Of a stretch of 36,798 nucleotides of DNA, positions 1 through 8,168 are shown piece after piece. The stretch comes from Gracilariopsis chorda (taxonomy: Eukaryota > Rhodophyta > Florideophyceae > Gracilariales > Gracilariaceae): positions 1 through 36,798 of the forward strand of contig NBIV01000446.1 in NCBI GenBank assembly GCA_003194525.1. The letters run 5' to 3'. The notes under the pieces are model-generated. The model saw only the letters and a program-made list of their open reading frames with translations, ran no database searches and was not told the origin of the DNA. Numbering within the stretch: position 1 is the first letter of the stretch; each line of letters starts with the position of its first letter. A program made the translations under genes and the position numbers.

Positions 1-655
1 CAAGCTGTACGATGTGATCAATTGTTGTTGCGCGTATGTATGGTAGCCGATCGACGCCTTAAACTCTCGGCGCGCCTGAAAACTTAAACGTCTTTTCCGA
101 CTGTGCGGCACCTCTCCAGCAGTCTGTAGTCATTCACACGACGACTGTCTCCTTTGCAATGATCGCGCAGCGGCACACCGTCCGGAGCACCGGTTCCATG
201 CATGATCCATAATACATGTCTACCACAGCCTCCCAGTCATTCAGATAGGCTTCGTCCACATCCGAGGACGTGGAGCCGTGGCTGCGGGTACGCACGCTAT
301 GGAATCAATCTTCGCCACCCTCAAACGCGCTGGGGTTGGATGTGGGCATTGTGCGTGCGGACAGACGGCTGCGTTTTGCAGGGACGTTCCGTCATTGGCG
401 AAGACCGAGGTAGAGAGGGCACGGACGCCAACGTGCCGAGGGCCTGTGGAGGCCGCTGTTCAGGGGCGTATTGGAGGGTAGGAGCACGCTGAGACGTGCG
501 GCCGGCCGGATGCACAGGCGCCACGGGTGGTATGGGGTTAACTGTCGCGGGGGGGGCTCCATTGCCCGACTGTGGGCAGGACGTGACTCGAGTTAAGCCC
601 TCTCCGTCAGCAAAGGTTAGATTGACGGTGCAGCTGGAGTGAAAGTTGAAGGTGT

Positions 656-759
656 CTGTGTGTAAGGAAACGAAGAAAGAAGAACTTGTTTGTCAGCAGC
701 TGGCAAAAGGGAGGTAGAAAGGGGGTGGGGCGGAGGGATTGGTGAGCCATTGAACATAC
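656..759 (-). other. Spliceosomal intron in gene A, unit 1 (104 nt)
   Basis: Minus-strand reading: 5' site GTATGT, branch-like GCTGAC, pyrimidine tract TTCTTCTTTCTTCGTTTCC, 3' site CACACAG. Removing it keeps the two coding frames in phase (phase 1, new Tyr codon). Confidence 0.75.
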
Positions 760-886
760 AATAGTTTTGAACATAAGTCTGCACGCCCGTTACTTGAAGT
801 TGAGCAGGCTCACCATTGGGGTGGTCATTATGAGAGACCACTGGCGGCAGATTGCTCGGGCCTGGCGCCGTTTTGTTCGTCAGGTT

Positions 887-934
887 CTGCGGAGGGTGCT
901 GCGGAGGGTGCTGCGGAGGGTGCTGCGGAGTGTG
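887..934. repeat. 12-bp minisatellite in gene A, 4 units
   Basis: CTGCGGAGGGTG is repeated in tandem, the last unit degenerate. On the minus strand it encodes repeated His-Pro-Pro-Gln in the proper frame. Four units here, three in unit 2, about one plus degenerate remains in unit 3. Confidence 0.9.
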
Positions 935-1074
935 TGGAGGAGAGAGCGGCGAACGGAGCTGTGATGCAGAGGGTGCTGCAGCGGGAGCGGGAGCCGCGGC
1001 GGGAGCTGCGGGGGGTGCTTTGGAGAAGGCTGATTATTACGTGAACCGTGGGGGCCGGGGGGAGTCACGTTCAT

Positions 1075-1900
1075 TTGTGGGTGCCAAAGGTTGAGCCGTT
1101 ATTTCTGTTTTTGGGACGATGGAGGTGCAAGCGGAGTTGGTAATGGGAAGGGTCACAGGTTCTGCCTTTCTTCGTTTTCGAAGAGAGGTGGGGCGGCGAA
1201 ACAGAGCGGTGCCGACGCGCGCTCCCTTAAGTACGGAAGCTGGTGGTGCGAAGGTAGGTGGGCGCCACGTGCGGATGCTGTTTTTCGCGTTAGTTTGGGT
1301 GCAGTACCGGAGCACGTGGCGGGGGGTGCGCTGTCCGCGGCGCGTTTGTGCCGCGTCCAGAGAGCGTGCGTATAACGCGTGCGAACGGCTCGCTGGAGGG
1401 GGAGGGGGGGAGAGAGTGTCGGTGACGGGGTGTAACTTTTTGAATGGACGGGCGGGCTTTTCCCTCCTCCAACACTTATTTCTGCTGCGTATGTGACAGC
1501 GTCGGTTTCGTACCGGCACTGTCCTTGGCGCGGCTGCCCTCAAGGCGGCGTTTTGACCGCTTTTCGAGCCGGCTGAAAAAGAAAAATGTGATCGCTGCCA
1601 GCTGGCGGGAGAAAGTGACGGCGATTGAAATGCCAAACGGCTCTGTGTTCGATTTCACCTGTGTGTCAGCGCTTTTGGTCGGGTATTGCTGATTATCGAC
1701 AACGAAGGTAGCCGCATCGATCGCGCCTGTTCGGTGCATTCTCCCGGAAACATGTAGATACCACGGATTTTGCGCTTTCGGCAATCTCCCTCCGGCAGCC
1801 TTGCTTCGGCCGTACCGCGCTTGTGATGCACCTACGTAGAGATTACAAGACGCGCTGTCTCAAGATTCACGTGACACCCTGCGGTCGATCTCTCAACGCA
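1075..1900 (-). other. Upstream region of gene A with possible 5' exons, unit 1
   Basis: Minus-strand frames are open across much of this stretch: a 102-codon frame 1784-1476 starting MPKAQNPWYLHVSGRMHRTG, and a 199-codon frame 1636-1037. A good 3' splice-like site (pyrimidines then TTTTTCTTTTTCAG) lies near 1570, and GTGAAATC after CACACAG near 1658 could be a 5' site, but joining these in phase gives an early stop. I therefore cannot assign exons. The G-rich runs at 1393-1415 vary in length among all three units. The rest may be promoter or 5' UTR of gene A; no TATA box is obvious. Confidence 0.35.
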
Positions 1901-2322
1901 CAACGTGCCAGGTGGTGGGTTGAGAGGTAGTACCTTGCCACGCACCAACATCCACACCCGTCGCATTGCTCCCGTGACCGATATTCACCTGGCCATCATT
2001 GGTAACATGCCGAACGCTCCAACTCAGCGCGCTTCACGTACAATCCGTTTCCGCACCAAATGTACTCCGAAAATGGTAACACTTTCTACTTCAATGCAGA
2101 CACGTAGTCCTTCAAGGACGTATGGTTCCTTCCCAACTTGCTCTCGCATTCAAGCTACCTCGCCTTCATGTTTTGTGTCTGCTGTCGTTTCCGACACTAA
2201 AAGAGAGTGTCCGAGCCCTCGCCACTCACTCTCGGCCCTTCAAACATGTTAACATGTACTTGCTACTAGTGGCGAACTGTTCTAACCCACAATGAAGAAA
2301 TTAGAGAACGGAATGTTTACAT
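1901..2322. other. No recognisable gene, unit 1
   Basis: Short frames exist on both strands here, but they change between units 1 and 2 through single-base indels and match no family I know. The stretch separates the divergent upstream side of gene A from the 3' flank of gene B. Confidence 0.5.
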
Positions 2323-2346
2323 TAAACAGGAGTACGCTCCTGTTTA
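2323..2346. repeat. Inverted repeat, 10-bp arms, 3' of gene B, unit 1
   Basis: TAAACAGGAG and CTCCTGTTTA flank a 4-nt loop. It lies downstream of gene B on the minus strand, just after a long A/T homopolymer (2357-2368) and a CA-rich microsatellite (2376-2399). It could be a 3'-end RNA hairpin or a relic of a mobile-element end. Confidence 0.7.
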
Positions 2347-2375
2347 CTTTCAACGCAAAAAAAAAAAACAACTAT

Positions 2376-2399
2376 ACACACAAGACACACACACACACA
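2376..2399. repeat. CA-rich microsatellite, unit 1
   Basis: An interrupted CA tract (ACACACAAG then ACACACACACACA). The unit 2 counterpart near 19827-19849 is the same apart from the adjoining A-run. Confidence 0.8.
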
Positions 2400-2491
2400 T
2401 GAACAAAACATGCAAAAGTGAAAGTGTCAACACGGTTCTCCCCACTACAAGGACTCCAAGTACTCTAGATGCCTTTCTCTTCATATTAGCC

Positions 2492-3627
2492 TTAGTGAAG
2501 ATGTGACAACGAGCTGCAGGTATCTTCTGGCAGATTTTCGCGGCAGTGCGGACAGATCCACGTTCCGCTCGCCTTTGCACTTTCAAAGTCCCATTACAAC
2601 TCTCCGAAGCACGGTCGACACACCGCCTTCCGACACTTGCGATACGTATGCAGGTTCGCACAGAAGATATTTTCCGACTTCTGAGTGCGGGCGCAGACGC
2701 GACAGAAGCGCGACGGACCGCGCAGCAACGGAGAGAGAGGAGGTGAGCGTGGCTTCTTTCTTAACGGTGGAGTTAGTGGAATTGGCAGCGATGGTTGAGG
2801 CGCCAGATGCACTTGTAGGAGCGTTGGTGGCGCCTGAAGCGGTGCTTGAGATGGGGGGGCTAGTGGCACGGCGGCAGTCAGCGGTGACGGCGATGTGGTG
2901 CTGAGATAGGCGGTGGCGTGCAGGTGCGGAGTAGGCGGTGTGGTAGGAGGGGCATGCGAGAGTGCTCGCTCACAGCGACGAGACGTGATCGCCTCGAGTT
3001 CGGCCACAATATCCTCGTGCTGCGAAGACGGCTGCTTCTGGGGCGGCGAGGGCAAGAAAAAGTCCGGGAAAAAGCCATGCTCAGGAGCCCGAAGCGGTGT
3101 TTGAGGTGGGGGGTCGGGTGGCGCGGCGGCAGTTAGCGGTGACGGCGATGTGCGGCTGAGATGCGCAGTGGCGTGCAGGTGCGGAGTAGGCGGTGGGGGA
3201 GGAGGGGCAGGCGTACGGCAACGACACGCGATCCACACGATTGCGGCCACAGAATCTTTGTCCCGCGAAGGCGGCTGCCTTTCGGACGGCAGAGGGAAGA
3301 GAGAGGATACAGAAACGTCCTGCTCACGCACGAGGGCGAGGTCAGCCTCCGTGAACACAAGCCAAGGCAACCAAGCTTGCGTGGGCGGCATATCTAGAGG
3401 AAGAGTGTTGTCGGCGATGTGGGTGACGTTTAAGGCGGCGGGGCGGAATGGGACGGTGGAGTTGGCGGAGAGCGCGTGGGTGTGAGAGTGGGGAGGGGTA
3501 TGGGGAGCGATGTGGAGAGTTTCGGGCGGACGTCAAGCTGGCGACGAGCGTGCTTTAAGAAGGCAGTGCGAACGAGCGCGCGCCCGGTGCATTCAAGCCT
3601 CGTCTGGTGATCTAGCCCTCGTATCAT
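2492..3627 (-). pseudogene. Gene B: Pro-rich protein with C-terminal R1-type (zf-4CXXC_R1) zinc finger, unit 1
   Basis: The C-terminus has cysteines spaced C-x2-C-x10-C-x8-C-x4-C-x2-C (CRVCARTQ, FCANLHTYRKC, AVCRPCFGEL). A TAA follows (2594-2596), and the same frame resumes with GTWICPHCRENLPEDTC. Spacing and the W-x-C-P-x-C-R block match the zf-4CXXC_R1 finger of CDCA7-type chromatin proteins and their plant relatives, which act in the nucleus with HELLS/DDM1 remodellers. The last cysteine cluster is degenerate. The N-terminal part is Pro/Ser-rich and low complexity, with an internal duplication. The stop inside the finger is shared with unit 2. In unit 1 the frame also breaks near 3430 (extra G residues); in unit 2 that junction is open. 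Start chosen at the Met at 3627 because unit 2 reads from it through MPPTQAWLPWLVF. Family call good; functional status doubtful. Confidence 0.65.
2830..3300. repeat. Diverged internal tandem duplication in gene B, unit 1 (period about 255 bp)
   Basis: 2830-3060 and 3085-3300 align, sharing blocks such as GGCGTGCAGGTGCGGAGTAG and AGCGGTGACGGCGATGTG. On the minus strand both copies encode HLHATA(H/Y)LS(R/T)TSPSPLTAA with Pro-rich flanks, so the duplication kept the frame. Confidence 0.85.
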
Positions 3628-3816
3628 ATCATCTGTTTTTCGAGTTTTACAGCATCATGAATCCAGGCCATGCAGCGTGGAGCTCTCTGAGAAAGAGTCA
3701 CTCTCGGCCCAGTGGTAGTTCTGGTTTGACAGTGTCACTCTCATCCTGAGATTGTATTTGTCAGAAAAACTCGAGATCTTCCGCTGCCAAGGTCTGGCTC
3801 CACGACGCCCGTTCTT

Positions 3817-4017
3817 TCACTTCTGGACTAGAATAGCACCTCGACGCACGCAGATTTCAATCTTTTCATCACCAATGCCAAGCGTTTTGCAGAAAGCCCT
3901 GTACTCAGAAATGCCGCTGCGTTCATTCGGATTGTGCTTTGCTATTATTTCTAGAACGGGCAGGCTCGTGGTGGAAGTGAACGGCAGCCCTGAGGGCTGC
4001 TGTTCGCTTCTTGTCAC
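3817..4017 (-). CDS. Small ORF, 66 codons, unknown, unit 1
   Basis: The frame (SEYRAFCKTLGIGDEKIEIC, RRGAILVQK) has a mixed charged and hydrophobic composition, unlike the low-complexity frames around it. It is unchanged in unit 2, but that is weak evidence because the units are almost identical here. No family recognised. It may be a fragment of a larger decayed gene, since the frame is open further upstream on the minus strand. The rest of 3628-4281 holds nothing I can name. Confidence 0.25.
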   Translation of the reverse strand: MTRSEQQPSGLPFTSTTSLPVLEIIAKHNPNERSGISEYRAFCKTLGIGDEKIEICVRRGAILVQK

Positions 4018-4281
4018 GCAAACGATACATCCTCAAACGCGTCAGATTTGTGCCCTAATTTCCTGTTGACTGCCACCCACTTGTTCTCCGCTAAGCCATG
4101 CCAAGTGTTGATCAGTAAGGTCACCCAATCCTTCACTATGCCCCCGTTGCTTAGGGCCAAATGAAAAGTCTTGCGATTATTCGTGTGCTCTTCTTCCGCC
4201 GAGCAGGAAAGAATTCCAAATTCATTAGTTTACTTGTTGTTCCCGAAAGCTCTTATGCCACAGTAGGTGCGTAGAACCCGG

Positions 4282-4559
4282 AGACCACTCTTTTGGTATA
4301 GACTGCCGCCTTATCTCCACACGGACAATGGTTCCCAATTCATCTCGAAGTTTGCCATCACTTCTGCTGAGTCTCAGGACTGAAACATTTCTTCACCACC
4401 ACCTACCACCCCCTGACCGATTGGCATACGAAATGGTTCAACAGCTGCAGCTGTCAATATACACGGGTGCAACGCACCGTTTCTTTTGCTGCTATCCGCG
4501 CCCGTCAAAAACAGCTGTTGGACCCACGTGCGCGAAAAGGACTTCAGTCTTTGGCTTAA
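4282..4559 (+). mobile_element. Ty3/gypsy-type integrase core relic, unit 1
   Basis: The first frame gives WYRLPPYLHTDNGSQFISKF, ending in TGA at 4381. A second frame, overlapping by a few bases from 4380, continues with LKHFFTTTYHPLTDWHTKWF. These are two neighbouring landmarks of the retroviral/Ty3-gypsy integrase core: the TDNG-x-x-F block with the second catalytic Asp, and the TTYHPQTDGQTE block with the catalytic Glu. Here the Glu is Lys (DGQTE is DWHTK), so the enzyme would be dead even without the frameshift. No reverse transcriptase, LTR or primer-binding site was found, so this is an isolated fragment. It is not a virus-like intact element. Upstream to about 4070 the weak CQ-x-x-K-like context may belong to it but is not convincing. 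Confidence 0.75.
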
Positions 4560-4875
4560 ATCGTGATCATGAACTTTGGAACGGGTCTGTCTCCGGGCTC
4601 AAGAATAGAGCACTTCGGGCACCTCGATGGTTTCCTCGGTGGAATTGCGTATTCTGATCTTCTTGGTCCAAGGTTAGTCGCTAGGAGATTGCGATCAGGG
4701 CGCACCAAATTCGTGATGAGCCTGTTATGTCTTTTTTCATACGCGATGCAACAAGTCGAATTTATCTTATCCGCGGGTTGCTACAGAGGGACTGAGTTTG
4801 TTCTACGTTGTATTTTGTCAAAAGTGCGAAGCAAGGCATTATCCGTGGAAGGCGCTGTTATCGGATGAATCTTTA
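4560..4875. other. No recognisable gene, unit 1 (unit 2: 22005-22320)
   Basis: A plus-strand frame at 4563-4868 is open for 101 codons here but is broken twice in unit 2. It could be an eroded continuation of the retroelement C-terminus, but no motif supports this. Confidence 0.35.
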
Positions 4876-5932
4876 AAAGAGCTACAGATGTTTGAAGCGA
4901 GGAGATAGCTATACGGGCCTGTGTGGTGCGACTAGGCCAGCAGCGTCAGCGCAACTTCTAGCGAAACTACCCTTGATTCATCAATTCCTACACTTGATGC
5001 TCTGATGACGAGCGTTGTGATATTTTCGTCCACTGCAATCACCATTACGTCGGCTCTACTGGCTAGCCTCACCACTGCAGGGCTACCAAAGGCATTTGTC
5101 GTTATGAAGAGGACGTCAACATTCGCAGCCGTAGTAACTGAAGAATCTACGTCCGTCCGATTGTTGGTAACCAGATGAGGTGCTCGAGAAAGCTCAACAA
5201 GCACGCTGGACAAAACTGTATAGTCAAGCTCTTCCGCTGTTGACTTTGGTGAAACGCTGTCATCTGCTGGCAGCGGTTGAAGTGGTGGAGAATGCGCACA
5301 TGTTAGGCGGAACTCTCGAGTGACAAGATGGCTGATCACTGCTTCTGCACCAGAATTCGCATCAACTGCGTTTCCAGATCGGTAGTTTGCGAGTTGTACA
5401 TGATCTTCCTCAGAAAATTGGGAAACAACTGCTTAGCCTGACAGCTATGCTTTTCAAGGTGCTGGACTGAAAGCAACAAAGCCGCTGGGTCAGCGGTAGG
5501 CCCCCATGATGAAGCGCCTCCCTTCGATGACGCTATTTTGACAAATAATTGTCAAAATACGTTGTCGTGCGGTGCGTGATATCCAAGCGTAATGTAGCAC
5601 GAGCAGCATCTGTGGTGTATCTATGGCGAAGGATGGTCTCTTCGGGCCTGCCTGAATCAAGTACTATTCTGAGACGATTTGATGTAGATGAAACTGGGGC
5701 TGGGACCCATTTCAATACAAGCAAATCGATCAAGAGCGTATCCTTCCACGTATAACGCATTGGAGATTGGCCAATACATTAGTGCGCCTTTCAGAACATC
5801 CGAGTGAATAATGAGCGTGTCAGTGACGCGTAGGGGAAGTCTTGCAGCCGGAAGTGAATCGCTAGCGTACCCGCCGATGGCACCCCCAACACCTGTGGGG
5901 ACTATGAGCACTGTTGTATGCTGCGAACACAC
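4876..5932 (-). pseudogene. DUF3326 family protein relic, unit 1
   Basis: The order of segments follows the DUF3326 protein of cyanobacteria, algae and plants across nearly its whole length. They are TTVLIVPTGVGGAIGGYASD, YWPISNALYVEGYALDRFAC, then in another frame NRLRIVLDSGRPEETILRHR and DAARATLRLDI, then ASSWGPTADPAALLLS, and in a further frame NYRSGNAVDANSGAEAVISH, CAHSPPLQPLPADDSVSPKS and a Rossmann-like end (NVDVLFITTNAFGSP, VMVIAVDENIT). At least four frame changes are needed. Upstream of 5932 a Ser-rich segment in another frame (5862-6083) might be an old transit peptide, which would fit plastid targeting; this is inference. The function of the family is unknown to me. An early frame shift at the first junction (about 5725) is common to both units. 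Confidence 0.85.
5535..5558. repeat. Inverted repeat with 10-bp arms inside the DUF3326 relic, unit 1
   Basis: ATTTTGACAA and TTGTCAAAAT flank a 4-nt loop. The related proteins have the stretch between DLTDYVVTDAP and GASWG at this point, which is unrecognisable here, so the hairpin may mark an old insertion or deletion footprint. Confidence 0.8.
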
Positions 5933-7561
5933 AACCAGTGCATCTCGACTTCGGACAGAGAGGTGACGCGGGTACTGCTACAACGCTTGAACTTTTGTGG
6001 CTCGCTTGAACTGTGAGTTTGCAAAGCCCAGGAATGTGAGAAAAGCACACGAGTGAGGTAGGCTGGGGATTCTCTGGGAGCACATCTCGATAACGCTGGA
6101 TTCTGTGAAGGGCACGTCAGTCTAGTGGGGCCAGGGAGCAGAAGTGCAGCCGCCGGTACTTCTGAACACGCTTTTCAAGACTTTCGCTGTTTGAAACGCG
6201 ACGTAGACAGTGCCTACTTTCATACTCTATCTGTATCTTGTTTCTTCTGCATGTGTTCTGGTTCAGTGATAGAATTAAGGTTGATAGAATGTATTCTATT
6301 GACACTCTTTTGTCTTGAAACATGAGAAAGCTCTTTTACCCTGCTGCTAAAGGTTATTGTTCTCGTACAAGCGTTAATCGTAAGAAAACGGATCTTCTCC
6401 TCCAACTGGAGGTATGAAACTCCTCAACTTTTGCACCTTTTTCCCTACCTTCCAGCTAGGGATATCCGCCATTACGTTTGATTCCCACGTGCTGTATTGT
6501 TCTGTCTACAAATAGAAGAACACATCAAGGAAGGGACGAACAGGATACGAATTGCGAGCTCCTTAGGCGTCTTTGCTCTGATTTCATGAGGCGGTAGGAG
6601 CATATAAATCAGGGATTGACACTTACCTTTGCTACAAGACGAGCTTCATCCCTAGCTTGTAAAAATGGAATGATCGCTAAAAAGAATGTTCTTTTTCTCT
6701 TGTTGCAAATAAATCCCTACCAAAGAAAATTGAACATGAATAGAGAGTGGGGTTGGTCAAGTCAGGGTCAGATTGATTGAGACATGTGGAGGTTATTGGA
6801 CGGATGAAATCACACATCTTCGCTTAAATTTAAAAGTACTAATGCAAGTAGAAGCTGTATGACATGACCAGCGCGGTTCCGAACAAGAGTGGGCCGGCAG
6901 CAGGCCCGATTGAGCGGGGAACATTTCTGGCAATGTTGATAGGAGCGTGTCCGCCGTTGGGAGCCACCTCCTGTTGTACGGCTCAATGCGGCAGTGGTCT
7001 GTGCCGTGCCTCGATTGCCGTCAGCATGGACTTGCGCACGCAGAAGATGGAGTACACCCGACACAGGCGTAGGATTTAATCACGGGAGGGATTTAATGAA
7101 AATAGCGCTTCGGTGAGCGGCTCAGATGGAAAGCGATCGCGGAGGCATGCGCATTTCTCTACCTGCTTGCAGTACCAGGACCACCTGTAGAATACGATAA
7201 TCTAGATGATAGCAGTCATCCGAGACCCCAAACAAAGCAGAAACCTAAAACTGTGACGACGATAGGAGCAGTCCATCATCATCATAATCATGTTTACATA
7301 GCCGTCTAGCTTCTGCACTGGGTGACACCTTTATCTCTGCTGCCCCATTCGAGAAGAAATCTATCCTTTTGGTGCATAACGGCGGAAACGTTTCAACAAA
7401 TCGCATGAGTATCGTGAAAAATGTATGGTACCATTGATATCGATGTTTCCATGAGAGCAACGAGAGCACTTCAGTGGTCGTTTCGTTTCGAAACTTTCCA
7501 GGCGACTAGAGCATCATGGTGTGGTCGCCTCGACAAATCGGTCCCTACACGTAGTTGAGAA
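5933..7561. other. No recognisable gene, unit 1
   Basis: Frames of 60-85 codons occur on both strands (for example 6864-7079 plus and 7245-7469 minus), mostly the same in unit 2, but none matches a family I know. A CATATAAATCA sequence at 6600 resembles a TATA box. A CATCATCATCAT run lies at 7275. A plus frame of about 66 codons from 7110 to 7308 (KAIAEACAFLYLLAVPGPPV) has protein-like composition and may be an exon fragment. Confidence 0.45.
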
Positions 7562-7577
7562 ACGCCGCCGGCGGCGT
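7562..7577. promoter_or_regulatory. 16-bp GC-rich perfect palindrome, unit 1
   Basis: ACGCCGCCGGCGGCGT reads the same on both strands. It sits 32 bp from a second 16-bp perfect palindrome. Possible binding site for a dimeric protein; role unknown. Confidence 0.55.
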
Positions 7578-7609
7578 CATGAGAAGGAGCTAGCAATTCA
7601 CGGGTAGAT

Positions 7610-7625
7610 GTGTAGAATTCTACAC
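7610..7625. promoter_or_regulatory. 16-bp AT-rich perfect palindrome, unit 1
   Basis: GTGTAGAATTCTACAC is a perfect palindrome about 540 bp upstream of the MTR4 relic. A T-rich run follows at 7640-7660. Confidence 0.55.
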
Positions 7626-8168
7626 CCCTGTCTCGTAGGTTTTTTTTGTCTTTTTTTTTTAATTGAATCATTGCAACTGTTGTGCAGTGCAATAGCACTG
7701 GAGATATGACAGTGAGGCTACAGCCGCAGGGTTGATCCGCGGTTGATGTGAACAGACGTTCAGATCTTGCTAAGTTCCAAAAGTTTGAACCTGCAATTGT
7801 TGCGGCACTTCCTCGTTGCTTTTGTGAGCACTTTCTTGCGAAGCTGGAGGTTATTGTTATGTCCCTAGCATCCTGTGGGGGCCCTTTTCCGTACAGCGTA
7901 AGAGTTCCTCATACTGCAAGTAGTTGTAGAAGAGAGGAGTGCACGAGCACAAGCTCAACAAACTTAACTTTACGACATAGCTTGAGGTCCAACCACCTCG
8001 CGCTCGTGGTTACCGCCGAATCCTACTACTCAATTTATTCTACCCGTAGAGCATAAAGCGGTTGCCAGCCGATAGGGAAGCAAAGATGAGAATTCTGGGA
8101 AGAGCAATACTTCGCGTGGTGCAATCGGCATCCATTGATAACCTAAGAACACATCTTTCGCCCCAATT
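7626..8168. other. Upstream of the MTR4 relic, no gene recognised, unit 1 (unit 2: 25074-25615)
   Basis: A plus frame at 7748-8056 is open for 102 codons, but its first third is in another frame in unit 2 after one T is added near 25304. Its composition does not look conserved. The stretch probably held the promoter and 5' UTR of the MTR4-like gene when it was alive. Confidence 0.4.

Larger units (their letters stand above)
1..1074 (-). pseudogene. Gene A, unit 1 copy, truncated by window start
   Basis: This is the 5' and middle part of gene A, described fully for the third copy. On the minus strand the upstream exon starts near 1074 (MNVTPP), passes a Pro/Gln repeat, reaches the intron at 656-759 and continues toward base 1. 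The copy is damaged. The repeat tract lacks 8 nt found in unit 2 next to the 12-bp units, which changes frame. An extra T in the run near 373 shifts frame again. The in-frame TGA seen in unit 2 is also present (TCA on the plus strand at 305-307). The homopolymer shift may be sequencing error; the TGA is shared with unit 2 and is probably real. Its 3' remainder lies outside the window. I do not recognise the family. Confidence 0.6.

Noticed and set aside
887..940. Short tandem repeat considered as a CRISPR array
   Set aside because: Units are adjacent 12-mers without spacers, inside a coding region of a eukaryote.
2594..2700. Cys-rich end of gene B read as a PiggyBac-type zinc ribbon
   Set aside because: The spacing fits the R1-type finger exactly, including the W-x-C-P-x-C-R block after the TAA, and no transposase core is present.
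4563..4868. 101-codon plus ORF after the integrase relic, considered as a chromodomain or integrase tail
   Set aside because: No motif of either could be seen, and the frame is broken twice in unit 2.
6864..7079. Cys-containing 71-codon plus ORF, considered as a SERINC-like N-terminus
   Set aside because: Only a vague Cys pattern; no membrane segments and no conserved block.
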